From G965214625 sp965214625 (GTDB taxonomy: Bacteria; Pseudomonadota; Gammaproteobacteria; Arenicellales; Poriferihabitantaceae): a DNA stretch of 64,000 nt. The notes under the pieces are model-generated. The model worked only from the letters and a program-made list of their open reading frames with translations. It was not told the origin of the DNA and did no database searches. The stretch is taken from positions 310,001 through 374,000 of the forward strand of contig OZ243962.1 in NCBI GenBank assembly GCA_965214625.1, in the 5' to 3' direction. Positions 18,763 to 27,854 of this stretch are shown here, one piece after another (position 1 is the first letter of the stretch; the number at the start of each line of letters is the position of its first letter). The position numbers and the translations under genes are program-made.

Positions 18763-19245
18763 ATGGCGATTCGGCTATTTCTGGGTTTGGCAATACTCGT
18801 CGGATTGATGTGGTATCTCGGCTGGTATCGGCGTGCCAGTCCCGAGCAAAGAAATCAATCGCTAAAGACCGGTCTGCTCTATGGCATTGGAATTGCATTA
18901 CTGATACTGGTCTTTACCGGACGTATTCCATGGCTGTTTGCGTTGTTCAGCGCGGCTGTCCCTTGGATAAACAGGGCTCTGATCGCCAAGAGGGCGTGGG
19001 ATTATGTCTCCAGCGGCCGCAGCTATTTCAACCAGAAAAACCGGCGTGACGGAACACGCAAAACAACCAGTATGAGTATCGATAAGGCCTATGAAATTCT
19101 TGGACTCAAGCCGGGGGCAAGCAAACAGGAAATCATCGATGCACATCGAAAACTGATGCAAAAATACCATCCTGACCGTGGCGGGTCGGATTATTTGGCA
19201 TCACAGATAAACCAGGCAAAAGATTTGCTGTTGGACATTCACTGA
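18763..19245 (+). CDS. Membrane-anchored J-domain protein
   Basis: A 160-residue protein with two N-terminal membrane segments (about 3-18 and 38-54) and possibly a third short hydrophobic stretch, then a C-terminal J-domain of about 55 residues (SIDKAYEILGLKPGASKQEI to the end). The HPD tripeptide is intact in KYHPDRGGSD (near residue 136). J-domains stimulate DnaK-type ATPase activity, so this should recruit DnaK to the inner membrane. The architecture, with a J-domain at the C-terminus behind membrane helices, is like mitochondrial Pam18/TIM14 and its proteobacterial relatives. Confidence 0.88.
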   Translation: MAIRLFLGLAILVGLMWYLGWYRRASPEQRNQSLKTGLLYGIGIALLILVFTGRIPWLFALFSAAVPWINRALIAKRAWDYVSSGRSYFNQKNRRDGTRKTTSMSIDKAYEILGLKPGASKQEIIDAHRKLMQKYHPDRGGSDYLASQINQAKDLLLDIH

Positions 19246-19352
19246 AGCATGAAACACTCCGATTTCGGCACTCACCGAGACAGCTTGAAACCGCCTGTCG
19301 GCACCAGGAACGCGTGTTGATCTCAAAAAGCATCTGAAACACTCCCCTCATC

Positions 19353-20573
19353 GTGATCAAATATATCGGGTTCAAAGTTTCCTCCCTCATCATTCTTGTG
19401 TTTTTTTCAACTTGGCCGATTGTGCTCAGTGTGGTGAAAACAGACAAAGGGGACAACTGGGGCATCAGCGAGGAAGTGCTTTCGGATATTATTACGCCAT
19501 CCGTTGTCAGTGAATCACTGCCTGAGAAAATCCGCATACCCGGCTTCAAGCTCAATGAAGAGTTGACGATTCAATACACGCTTGATTCCGACCTTGAAGC
19601 CGAAGCTGATCGTCTCTTTAAACGATATAACCCCGACTACGGTGTCTTTGTTGCCATTGACCCGGCCACAGGCCATATACTGGCAATGACTGATTCCAGC
19701 CGAGATGGGGTGGAATATGGAAACCTGTCTTTGATGAACACCTTCCCGGCGGCTTCGATTTCAAAAATCATTACTACGGTCGCTGCGATCGAAGAAGGGG
19801 AGGCCAATCACAACACCATTATTCCGTTTAATGGTAAATCCACTTCGTTATACAAGAAACAGATATTCAATCATAAAAACAACAAGTGGACCCGGAAACC
19901 CACTTTGTCCGAGTCATTTGCCAAGTCGGTCAATGCCACATTCGGGCGGCTCGGTGCGGTTCACCTTGGTGGACAGAAAATGCTCGACTGGGCTGAACGA
20001 CTCGGATTCAATTCCCGTTTTGCCTCCGATATCGAGTTTGATAACGGTGTTGTCGATCTTGATGTCAATGATGCCTGGCAAGTGGCTGAAATGGCATCAG
20101 GCTATACCCGAAGAAACACACTCTCCCCCCTCCATGCCGCCGTGCTCGCCTCCACAGCCGTTAACGGTGGGAAATTGATCGCTCCGGTTTTAGTCTCTTC
20201 CGTCACAGGGCCAAATGGGATCCCGCTCTACGTCCATGAAGACCCGGCCGTCTCTCAGGCCATGAAGGCGTCGACCGCAAACCAACTGAAAAAAATGATG
20301 ATGGCCACCGTCAAAAAAGGCTCGGCACGAAAATCATTCCACCGGTTCCACAGAGGACCTCTCGCCGATATCTCCGTGGGCGGGAAAACCGGCTCCTTGA
20401 GCGGCTTGCATCCCAAGGGAAAATACGATTGGTTTGTTGGTTTTGCAGAAAGACAGGGGCAACAGATCGCCTTTGCGGCACTTTGCATCAACAAGGAGAA
20501 ATGGTATGTCAAATCGGCCCGGTTCGCGCGCCTGATGCTGGAATATTACTTCTCGAGAAAACAGCCGGCATAA
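19353..20573 (+). CDS. Penicillin-binding transpeptidase, short monofunctional form
   Basis: A 406-residue protein with one N-terminal membrane anchor (about 8-27) and a class B-like transpeptidase domain. The three active-site motifs are complete: SISK (Ser135-Lys138), SVN (Ser192-Asn194) and KTG (Lys345-Gly347). It lacks the large N-terminal dimerisation domain of PBP2/PBP3 and any glycosyltransferase domain, so it is much shorter than cell-division or elongation PBPs. It should act on peptidoglycan in the periplasm, as a transpeptidase or carboxypeptidase. The start codon is GTG. It is followed 42 bp later by thyA. Confidence 0.88.
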   Translation: MIKYIGFKVSSLIILVFFSTWPIVLSVVKTDKGDNWGISEEVLSDIITPSVVSESLPEKIRIPGFKLNEELTIQYTLDSDLEAEADRLFKRYNPDYGVFVAIDPATGHILAMTDSSRDGVEYGNLSLMNTFPAASISKIITTVAAIEEGEANHNTIIPFNGKSTSLYKKQIFNHKNNKWTRKPTLSESFAKSVNATFGRLGAVHLGGQKMLDWAERLGFNSRFASDIEFDNGVVDLDVNDAWQVAEMASGYTRRNTLSPLHAAVLASTAVNGGKLIAPVLVSSVTGPNGIPLYVHEDPAVSQAMKASTANQLKKMMMATVKKGSARKSFHRFHRGPLADISVGGKTGSLSGLHPKGKYDWFVGFAERQGQQIAFAALCINKEKWYVKSARFARLMLEYYFSRKQPA

Positions 20574-20614
20574 CGAATGTCCATCATAGCCCTCTTTGCC
20601 GCGATAAAGTACTG

Positions 20615-21484
20615 ATGGAACAATATCTGGAGACGGTACGCAAAGTACTTGATAAGGGACAACGGAAACCGAATCGGACCGGTGTGGACACCATTTCCAC
20701 CTTTAATCTCAATTATGCGATTGACCTGCGAGAAGGATTCCCCCTGCTGACGACCAAGGAAATCTCATGGAAAAATATTGTCATAGAAAACTTGTGGTTT
20801 TTATCGGGGAAAACGGACATCGCGCTGTTGCGACGGCATAACTGCAAATTCTGGGACCCGTGGGCGGACGAACAGGGAAACGTGCCGAGTGCCTATGGTC
20901 ATTTCTGGAGAAATTTCCCCTTGGCACCAGGGCAGACCAATGATCAGATCGCCTATATCGTGGATCAGTTAAAACACAATCCCATGAGCCGGAGAATGGC
21001 AGTCACCGCCTGGGCCCCCGGTAATGCGCAAACCAGTGCCCTGCCCCCCTGCCATGCTTTTTGGATCGTGAATGTGCAACTGGACGAAAATCAACAACCT
21101 TATCTTTGCCTGCACCTGACCCAACGCAGTTGTGATATTGCACTCGGTGTCCCCTACAATATTGCAGGATACGCTTTTTTACTGGCGCTGTTGTCCCGAT
21201 TCAGTAACATTCCCGTCGGAATATTTGGCCATACATTGATTGATGCCCATATCTACACGTCAAAAGACGATGGAGCCATGGCCGATTATGATCATATTCC
21301 GGGACTGCGACAGCAACTCAAAAGACAGCCTCGTCCATTGCCGACACTTGAAATTGATCCCGCCATTCGCTCACTGGATGACATTGAACCGCTGCTCTCG
21401 CTTGACACGGACCAGGTCATGGAAAAATTTGTTCTGCACGACTACCATCCCCATCCGGCAATCACCTTTAAAGTCGCTGTTTAG
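20615..21484 (+). CDS. thyA: Thymidylate synthase
   Basis: A 289-residue ThyA, which makes dTMP from dUMP with methylenetetrahydrofolate. The catalytic Cys146 is in LPPCHAFW; the substrate-binding RSCDIALGVPYNIA and the folate region at the C-terminus are present. The frame is open much further upstream into the PBP gene, but the homologous protein begins at the ATG at 20615 (MEQYLETVRKVL). It is somewhat longer than the 264-residue E. coli enzyme. folA follows after 17 bp, the usual functional pair. Confidence 0.97.
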   Translation: MEQYLETVRKVLDKGQRKPNRTGVDTISTFNLNYAIDLREGFPLLTTKEISWKNIVIENLWFLSGKTDIALLRRHNCKFWDPWADEQGNVPSAYGHFWRNFPLAPGQTNDQIAYIVDQLKHNPMSRRMAVTAWAPGNAQTSALPPCHAFWIVNVQLDENQQPYLCLHLTQRSCDIALGVPYNIAGYAFLLALLSRFSNIPVGIFGHTLIDAHIYTSKDDGAMADYDHIPGLRQQLKRQPRPLPTLEIDPAIRSLDDIEPLLSLDTDQVMEKFVLHDYHPHPAITFKVAV

Positions 21485-21501
21485 AGCGCCAGCCAAAATC
21501 C

Positions 21502-21975
21502 ATGTCATTTTTGGGAGCCATCGCTGCAATGACCCAAAATCGGGTCATCGGCCTGAATGGTACGCTACCGTGGCACTATCCGGCTGACCTGCGGCATTTC
21601 AAGCGCAGGACCATGGGCTGCACGGTGATCATGGGCAGACTTACCTGGGAATCGATCCACTGTCGTGCATTACCGGGGCGACGTAATATCGTTATCAGTC
21701 GAGCCCCGCTCGATCATGTCGAATGCTACACCTCGATTGAAAAAGCGCTTTCGGCAACGCAGGAACAGCGGACCTGGATTATCGGCGGAGGACAAATTTA
21801 CCACGCGGCATTCGATCATCTCACGTTACTTGATATTACCTATGTGCCGGATACGGTTTGTGAAATGGATGCAGTCCTTTTTCCCGTCATCGCACCTGAA
21901 ATCTGGGTCGAAAAAAAACGATCGGTTCTGGACGATTCTTCGTTGATCAATGTAGTCTACATGAAACCGACTTAG
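21502..21975 (+). CDS. folA: Dihydrofolate reductase
   Basis: A 157-residue DHFR, which regenerates tetrahydrofolate after thymidylate synthesis. The N-terminal AMTQNRVIGLNGTLPWHYPAD motif contains the active-site Trp and Asp; the NADPH-binding region reads TVIMGRLTWESI; WIIGGGQIYHAA is the second nucleotide-binding motif. Size is standard. It follows thyA after 17 bp and is probably cotranscribed with it. Confidence 0.96.
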   Translation: MSFLGAIAAMTQNRVIGLNGTLPWHYPADLRHFKRRTMGCTVIMGRLTWESIHCRALPGRRNIVISRAPLDHVECYTSIEKALSATQEQRTWIIGGGQIYHAAFDHLTLLDITYVPDTVCEMDAVLFPVIAPEIWVEKKRSVLDDSSLINVVYMKPT

Positions 21976-22159
21976 ACAAAGATTTTCCTGGTCCGAGTTT
22001 GCCATGTTCGGTGTTCGCCTATGCGATCGAACAGTCGTGTTGTCGAACAGGTCGTGTCTTTCTGTCACAGTGTAAATACTGAATCGGTACTTCAGAAGGT
22101 GAGTGGACAATCAGCCGGTCGATAGTCGAACGACCCACTACTCGGCTTCCTCTGGCATA

Positions 22160-22472
22160 ATGCGTCCAGTGCGTGGTCAGTACTGGAACCTCATCATTGG
22201 CGATGTGCCAAACCACTCCTAAGTCGATTTCCAAACAGACCTGAACGATTCGGTTTCGAAGACCGACACTATTAGGTCAGGGTATCTCTGGATGTGCTTT
22301 CTCGGTAGCCTCACTGATGCGAGAAGCAGCTTCGCCAATGACCTCCGGAACTTTGAGGATTGCATTTTGGTGCAACTCGCGCTGCAAGAAACTCCCATAG
22401 GGAAGACCTTGCACGAACTAGGCGGCTTTACGCACAGCGACAAGCATATCAAGCAGGTAGGAATCATCCTGC
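22160..22472 (-). pseudogene. Decayed HEPN-domain toxin (HepT-like)
   Basis: Reading one minus-strand frame from about 22472 gives a HEPN/DUF86 protein interrupted by stops. Recognisable blocks: DDSYLLDMLVAVRKAA, then TAG at 22418-22420; ELHQNAILKVPEVIGEAASRI; AHPEIP followed by TGA at 22277-22279 exactly where the family has Trp; then LRNRIVQVCLEIDLGVVW. The RNase motif R-x4-6-H-x-Y is also lost (Gln and Cys stand at the His and Tyr positions). In intact systems this toxin is AMPylated by the adjacent MntA-type antitoxin. No start codon remains. Two stops plus lost catalytic residues make a true pseudogene very likely. Confidence 0.8.
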
Positions 22473-22755
22473 CACACAGATAACCGCTGCCGACTCCAGA
22501 ATCGCCTTCCGACGGATATGATTCGAACTTCGCTCAACCGCAGGTCGGGTCCACAGGTCGCCCCAACAGGCACAACAATTCTGATGTCATGCAACAAATC
22601 TGCAACCCCGGGACATTACCCGGTTCAAACGCAACAAGTACGTCAATATCACGCTCATGAGTGTAATCGTCACAAAGCACTGAACCGAACAGCGACATGC
22701 CAACACCTGCAAAAACCGCCATGATCTCTGGAGAAGCGGTGATGTGGGGAAACAT
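22464..22755 (-). pseudogene. Decayed MNT-type nucleotidyltransferase antitoxin (MntA-like)
   Basis: The upstream partner of the HEPN remnant. From the ATG at 22755 the frame reads MFPHITASPEIM, then the nucleotidyltransferase core MSLFGSVLCDDYTHERDIDVLVAF (GS motif and D-x-D intact), and ELLCLLGRPVD. A frameshift follows; the C-terminus (NHIRRKAILESAAVICVAG) continues in another frame and ends at TGA 22464-22466, overlapping the toxin start region as in intact mntA-hepT operons. A few residues before the GS motif also appear deleted. An intact member would AMPylate HepT to neutralise it. Confidence 0.78.
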
Positions 22756-22809
22756 CCGGCCCTGTTTACGGGCACCCTGGGTCGATCTTTGGGAAGACGG
22801 GCCGATCAC

Positions 22810-23240
22810 GCCAACCCCACAATTTTCAAGCTCTCAATACCCCGATCATCCACAATCTTGACTGCTGTTCAACCATGATCCGTCTTCACCCGACACCCTC
22901 TCGTAGCACAGCGATACCGATGCCACAACCCGTGATCTTCGACGATCCTTCAATATTTTCCATATCAAGTTCATCTCTTCAAACCGTGATGAGTATCCTC
23001 CTCGGCGAAGGCTTCGAGGATACGGTGGGCAGTCGCCCTGCTTCGGTCATGGTCTGATTTCCCTCCTGAAGGTGGTTCGAGGCTGGTCAATTCAAAATCA
23101 ATGCGCAATTGTCAGTGAGGTCTTATGTAGGGAGATTTATATAACAGAACGAACGGTGGATATTTTCAAACAAACGCTTCAATCAATGATGCCTAATTTG
23201 CATGGTACTAATGTATGATTACAAAAAAAACAACACGTGA
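22810..23240. other. Gene-free region upstream of the betaine-related operon
   Basis: About 430 bp with no coding frame I can support. A hairpin at 22993-23023 (GTATCCTC pairing with GAGGATAC, with CGAAG/CTTCG inside) is visible. The AT-rich last 130 bp before 23241 should carry the promoter of the dioxygenase operon, but I cannot place -35/-10 boxes with the right spacing. Confidence 0.4.
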
Positions 23241-24425
23241 ATGAACACTCCGACAGAAAACGCGTGCTCATATACGCAACACGACACCGGCATCAATGTC
23301 CGTTGGCCAGACGGCATAACCGGTTTTTTTCATTATGTGTGGTTACGTGATTGCTGCTACTGTCAACGGTGCGGTGATAGCTATTCAAGCAACCGTTTCT
23401 TGCATCCAAATCATGTCCCGCTAGATATCAAACCCAAACGATTGAAAACAACAGGACCCAATGTCCTCACCATCATTTGGGCCAATGATGATCACAAGTC
23501 CAGCTACCACACCGACTGGCTGAGGCAGTATGGCTATTCCGATCATTTTCGCACCCTTCGTTTTCATCAGCCAATACTGTGGGATGCACAAATCACTGCG
23601 TCGATCCCCTGTGTCGAGTACCGAGAATCAGTGCGCTGCGACCACACACGGCTGGAATTACTTCGACACCTTCGTGATTATGGATTTGTGTGGGTCAAAA
23701 GAGGGCCACCGACCGAGAATGGCATTGAGGCTGTTGCAGGATTGATCGGGCAGGTTACGGAATCGGCTTATGGAAAATTTTTCGATCTTTCACCCGGGAA
23801 TACCCATAAGACCGCAGGGACTTCGATGTTTCCCGTACCGCCCCACACAGATGAAGCCTATCGGGGCAATCCAACCGGTGTCAATGTACTGCATTGCATC
23901 CGACCGGCAAAATCAGGCGGCGAATCGATACTGGTTGATGGATTCAAATTGGGGGAGATACTGAGACAGTCCGAGCCTGATAAATTTGACTTGCTGGCCA
24001 AACAGCCTCAATCATATCATCGTGTAGTGCATGGCAGTCATATCGATCAGCGAGCACGAGCACCCGTATTTACCCTTGATGAAAATGGAACCATCATTGG
24101 TTTTCGATTTCACCCTCGATCCGCGGCACCATTGGATGTGCCGAGCGACTTGTTTCTTTCGGTCTACGCGGCCAATCAGCGCCTGTGTGAATTGATGTTT
24201 GATGAAAAAAATCAAGCCCGGTTTACCTTGGAAGCTGGCGATGCGGTGCTTTTTGACAATCACAGGGTGATGCACGCCAGAACAGGATTTAGTGATAAAA
24301 ACCGAAAGCTTACAATTTGTAACGTATCGAGAGAGCAGTTCCACGAACAGTTCCGATTGGTCGCCTTTAAGTTGGGTTATGTTGCGGAATCTCAACAGGT
24401 CCTATCGACCGGTGTGTCGGGTTAG
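23241..24425 (+). CDS. Gamma-butyrobetaine dioxygenase-like Fe(II)/2-oxoglutarate oxygenase
   Basis: A 394-residue two-domain protein. The N-terminal domain (DUF971-like, about 1-95) carries Cys38, Cys39, Cys41 and Cys44 in LRDCCYCQRC, matching the structural zinc site of gamma-butyrobetaine and trimethyllysine dioxygenases. The C-terminal TauD-type domain has the iron triad His202/Asp204 (PPHTDEAY) and His345 (NHRVMHARTGF), with the 2-oxoglutarate Arg at 347. These enzymes hydroxylate quaternary-ammonium substrates; gamma-butyrobetaine to carnitine is the known case. The gene heads an operon with three enolase-superfamily enzymes 16 bp downstream, which suggests a betaine substrate, but its identity is open. 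Confidence 0.88.
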   Translation: MNTPTENACSYTQHDTGINVRWPDGITGFFHYVWLRDCCYCQRCGDSYSSNRFLHPNHVPLDIKPKRLKTTGPNVLTIIWANDDHKSSYHTDWLRQYGYSDHFRTLRFHQPILWDAQITASIPCVEYRESVRCDHTRLELLRHLRDYGFVWVKRGPPTENGIEAVAGLIGQVTESAYGKFFDLSPGNTHKTAGTSMFPVPPHTDEAYRGNPTGVNVLHCIRPAKSGGESILVDGFKLGEILRQSEPDKFDLLAKQPQSYHRVVHGSHIDQRARAPVFTLDENGTIIGFRFHPRSAAPLDVPSDLFLSVYAANQRLCELMFDEKNQARFTLEAGDAVLFDNHRVMHARTGFSDKNRKLTICNVSREQFHEQFRLVAFKLGYVAESQQVLSTGVSG

Positions 24426-24441
24426 TGAGGAACAGACAAAA

Positions 24442-25551
24442 GTGAAAATTAGAAAAATTTCTGTATTCCAGATTGATCTGCCGTTAAGTGAACCCTACTT
24501 TCTTTCCGGTGGCAGGCTCAGGTTCGAAAAGCTGGATGCGACCTTTCTCAAGCTTGAAACGGACAACAAAGTGATCGGGTGGGGTGAGGCAACGCCTTGG
24601 GGACATACCTACCTACCGGCCCACGGACCGGGTGTCCGTGCGGGGATAGCAACTTTGGCATCGAGCGTACTTGGGTTAGATCCTCGTAAAATCGAACATG
24701 TGGAACGAGCGATGGATGTTTGCTTGCCCGGGCATTTGTATGCGAAGGCGCCCATAGATATGGCCTGTTGGGATATTCTCGGTCAGGTAACCGGGCAATC
24801 CATTGCCGATGCGCTGGGTGGCCGGTATGAAAGGGGAACGCAAGTTGCATCGTCCATTTCAACCGGCACACCGGATGAAATGCTGGACCGGGTTAAAAGA
24901 TATAGAAGTCGAGGATATCAGGTTCATTCCGCAAAAGTTGGTGGTGATATTGCACTCGACCTCTCTCGTATTGATCACCTGGAAAAAAACAGGTTGCCGA
25001 ATGAACACATGCTGTTTGATGCCAATCGATCCTGGTCTCGTCGAGAAGCCATCATTGTGATGAATGCCCTGCCCGGATTGGGCGTAACCTTCGAACAGCC
25101 GGTGGAAACCATTGACGATATTGCGGCCATTCGACCCTTGACCAAAGCGGCGATCAGTATCGATGAAGCACTGCATACGGTTGCGGACATGACGAGAATC
25201 GTGTCCTGCAATTTAGCGGAAGCTGTCAATATCAAACTCAATCGTGTCGGCGGATTAACAAAGGCAAGGCGAATACGGGACATCGCGCTGGCACACGGTA
25301 TCCAGTGTTACGTGATGGCGACCGGCGGGTCGGTATTGGCCGATACCGAAGCGGCGCATCTGGCACAAACGATTCCGGAGACTTTTCGACTGGGAAGCTG
25401 GGCATGTCAGGACATGTTGACGGTCGACGTTGCACCGGGACAAGGTGCCCGGAGCATTGAGGGTGTGTTGACGGTGGACAGTAGCCCCGGGCTTGGGGTT
25501 GCGCCTGATGAGGACCTGCTGGGTACTCCGGTTGCAACCTACGAACTTTAA
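24442..25551 (+). CDS. Enolase-superfamily racemase/epimerase, paralogue 1
   Basis: A 369-residue mandelate racemase/muconate lactonising enzyme family protein, read from the GTG at 24442, which aligns with the starts of the two paralogues downstream (KIRKISVFQIDLP). Metal ligands are visible in FDANRSW, FEQPVE and SIDEAL; candidate acid/base lysines lie in HSAKVGG (end of strand 2) and NIKLNRVGG. This matches the Lys/Lys pair of the racemase/epimerase branch that includes 4-hydroxyproline betaine 2-epimerase. In the last barrel motif it has ATGGS. Upstream oxygenase 16 bp away, paralogue 2 77 bp downstream. Confidence 0.85.
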   Translation: MKIRKISVFQIDLPLSEPYFLSGGRLRFEKLDATFLKLETDNKVIGWGEATPWGHTYLPAHGPGVRAGIATLASSVLGLDPRKIEHVERAMDVCLPGHLYAKAPIDMACWDILGQVTGQSIADALGGRYERGTQVASSISTGTPDEMLDRVKRYRSRGYQVHSAKVGGDIALDLSRIDHLEKNRLPNEHMLFDANRSWSRREAIIVMNALPGLGVTFEQPVETIDDIAAIRPLTKAAISIDEALHTVADMTRIVSCNLAEAVNIKLNRVGGLTKARRIRDIALAHGIQCYVMATGGSVLADTEAAHLAQTIPETFRLGSWACQDMLTVDVAPGQGARSIEGVLTVDSSPGLGVAPDEDLLGTPVATYEL

Positions 25552-25628
25552 CCCGACCGAATAACGCTCAATGACCGATCCATAGTCTTGTTGACAACAA
25601 GGTACGCCGTTGAATCAGATATGGGAAA

Positions 25629-26741
25629 ATGAGAATCAAAAACCTATCCGTATACCGCATCAAGGTCCCGTTCAAACCGCTCGGCAGCGTATGGATTGGA
25701 AGAAAAAAGCCACCTTATCTGGATAGCACTGTGGTCATTTTGACCACCGGATCAGGGCAAACAGGCGTCGGAGAGACCTGTCCTATTGGCGCAGTCTACT
25801 TACCCGCCTTCGCACTTGGGGTACGTGCCGCAATCGAAGAAATGGCACCCGTGCTCATCGGTCAAGATCCCTCGCACATCGCCAGGATAGTTCAGTTGAT
25901 GGACAAGTCGCTTTTGGGTCATGACTACGCCAAAGCGGCGATCGATATTGCCTGCTGGGATCTGTTGGGAAAATCCACTGGCCTGTCAATCAGTGCGCTG
26001 ATGGGTGGACGCCACCAGTCTTCGATCCCGGCTTATGCTTCCATCCCGCTCGACACACCGGAAGAAATGGTGACCTATACGCGACAAAAACGCTCGGAGG
26101 GATTCCGGTATTTTCAGGTGAAGGTTGGCGGCGATCCCCTTGAGGACGTCGAGCGCACCAGAGCCATTCTTGCCGATGGGAATAAAGAAGAAATCTTTAT
26201 GGTTGATGCCAATCGTGGTTGGTCCAAACCGGATGCGCTGCGTGCCATCGCTGCATTGAATAAAAGTCCGGAATTTGCGGACTGCTATATTGAACAGCCG
26301 TGTGCCACGTATGAAGAATGCCGTACGGTCAGATTGAAGTGCCCGCAGCCGATGATACTGGATGAGGTGGTTGATACCACCCATGACCTTGCCAAGGCCA
26401 TCAAGGACCAGGCATTGGACGGATTGGTGATTAAGGTGACTCATGCAGGCGGTCTGAGTAAAGCACGGTTAATGAGGGATATCTGCGTCCATCATGGAAT
26501 TAAAATGCGAATCGAAGATACCGCCGGAACCGAAATCACCCGTGCTGCGCAGGCTCAATTGGCGGCGGCGACACCATCTCGTTTCTTATTGGGATCCTAT
26601 CCATTTCTCCATCATTTGCCGTCAACGGCAAGGGACGCTCCGCGATTGAAAGAGGGCATGTTGCATCTGAACGATAAGCCTGGATTGGGAATCAGGCCCA
26701 ATATCGATGTATTGGGAGAACCGGTTGCGAGCTACGAGTAA
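25629..26741 (+). CDS. Enolase-superfamily racemase/epimerase, paralogue 2
   Basis: A 370-residue homologue of its two neighbours. Metal ligands lie in VDANRGW, IEQPCAT and ILDEVVD; catalytic lysine candidates are in FQVKVGGD and VIKVTHAGG. It keeps the QVK pattern of the hydroxyproline betaine epimerases. In the C-terminal barrel it reads EDTAGTEIT, acidic where paralogues 1 and 3 have TGGS, so this copy probably has a different substrate or ionises a different group. It is separated by 9 bp from paralogue 3. Racemase, epimerase and dehydratase activities all occur in this superfamily; sequence does not decide. Confidence 0.85.
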   Translation: MRIKNLSVYRIKVPFKPLGSVWIGRKKPPYLDSTVVILTTGSGQTGVGETCPIGAVYLPAFALGVRAAIEEMAPVLIGQDPSHIARIVQLMDKSLLGHDYAKAAIDIACWDLLGKSTGLSISALMGGRHQSSIPAYASIPLDTPEEMVTYTRQKRSEGFRYFQVKVGGDPLEDVERTRAILADGNKEEIFMVDANRGWSKPDALRAIAALNKSPEFADCYIEQPCATYEECRTVRLKCPQPMILDEVVDTTHDLAKAIKDQALDGLVIKVTHAGGLSKARLMRDICVHHGIKMRIEDTAGTEITRAAQAQLAAATPSRFLLGSYPFLHHLPSTARDAPRLKEGMLHLNDKPGLGIRPNIDVLGEPVASYE

Positions 26742-26750
26742 GCTGACAAA

Positions 26751-27854
26751 ATGAAAATAAGCAAGATTTCTGTCTTTCAGGTCGACTTGCCTTTTGATAA
26801 AGGAGTATACCGGCTTTCTGGAGGGCGGACGTGGACAGCAATGGATTCAACGATCGTACGAATCGAGACTGACGATGGCCTGATGGGGTGGGGGGAGACC
26901 TGTCCATTCGGACCAAACTACCTTGAGGCGTTTTCACGGGGGGCCCGGGCGGGTATCGCCGAGCTCGCACCCTCCCTCATCGGCCTCGACCCCTCACTTC
27001 CCAGTGTGGTGCTCGCAACCATGGATCGAAACCTCCTGGGTCATCCTTACGTAAAACATGCGATCGATATGGCCTGTTGGGACCTTTTGGGCAAACACGC
27101 TGACCAACCGCTTTACAAACTGTTCGGGGGGAGGCTAACTGAAACGGTACCCGTCGCAGGGGGGATTCCAATCGAACACGGTAACGCCCTTGACAAGCGG
27201 CTTGCTGTATTGCGACAGCGTCAATGCAAGCAATTTTCCTGCAAAGCGAGGGGAGATATTGAGATCGATATCGAATATATCAAGGGACTCGGCAACAGGC
27301 TCAAACCCGGAGAAACAATCAAATTCGATGCCAACGGAGGATGGCGGGTGGACGAGGCAATCAGGGTGATGCGCGCCACCTCAAAGATTGATATCTATTT
27401 TGAACAGCCTTGTGCCAGTTTCGAAGAATGCAAAATCGTTCGACAGTCGTGTGGTCGACCGATTGTGTTGGATGAATGCGCACTGAGCCTGACTGGAATA
27501 ATGCATGCCTGGAATGAAGGTATTTGCGATGCGGTCAATTTGAAAATTGGCCGTGTGGGAGGATTATCCCGCTCAATGGAAATTCGAAATCTATGCATCT
27601 CACTGGGGATTCCGCTCTACCTTCAATGTACCGGTGGCAGCAGTATCACTCAGGCAGCGATTGTGCATCTGGCCCATTCAACGCCGCAGAGGCAATTGCT
27701 TTGCATTTGGGATATTGGAGACCTGGCCAGTTTGCCCACAGTCACAAATCCGATTTTACAGCAAGATGGCACCATGCAGGTCAATGATTGTTCCGGACTG
27801 GGTGTTGATCCCATCCCCAGTGTCCTTGGCAATCCGGTCGCTGAGTACCGGTAA
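26751..27854 (+). CDS. Enolase-superfamily racemase/epimerase, paralogue 3
   Basis: A 367-residue member closest in its N-terminus to paralogue 1 (MKISKISVFQVDLPFDKGVY; GWGETCPFGPNYLEAFSRG). Metal ligands lie in FDANGGW, FEQPCAS and VLDECAL; candidate catalytic lysines are in FSCKARGD and NLKIGRVGG. The GWGETCP-GPxY motif resembles that of 4-hydroxyproline betaine 2-epimerase. Last gene of the operon; about 420 bp of non-coding sequence follow before convergent cmoB. Three non-identical paralogues kept in tandem suggest successive or stereochemically distinct steps. Confidence 0.85.
   Translation: MKISKISVFQVDLPFDKGVYRLSGGRTWTAMDSTIVRIETDDGLMGWGETCPFGPNYLEAFSRGARAGIAELAPSLIGLDPSLPSVVLATMDRNLLGHPYVKHAIDMACWDLLGKHADQPLYKLFGGRLTETVPVAGGIPIEHGNALDKRLAVLRQRQCKQFSCKARGDIEIDIEYIKGLGNRLKPGETIKFDANGGWRVDEAIRVMRATSKIDIYFEQPCASFEECKIVRQSCGRPIVLDECALSLTGIMHAWNEGICDAVNLKIGRVGGLSRSMEIRNLCISLGIPLYLQCTGGSSITQAAIVHLAHSTPQRQLLCIWDIGDLASLPTVTNPILQQDGTMQVNDCSGLGVDPIPSVLGNPVAEYR

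Noticed and set aside
22875..23057. 60-codon plus-strand frame upstream of the dioxygenase operon
   Set aside because: Rich in Ser/Pro with no motif; the reverse strand shows only an interrupted frame. Not supported as a gene.
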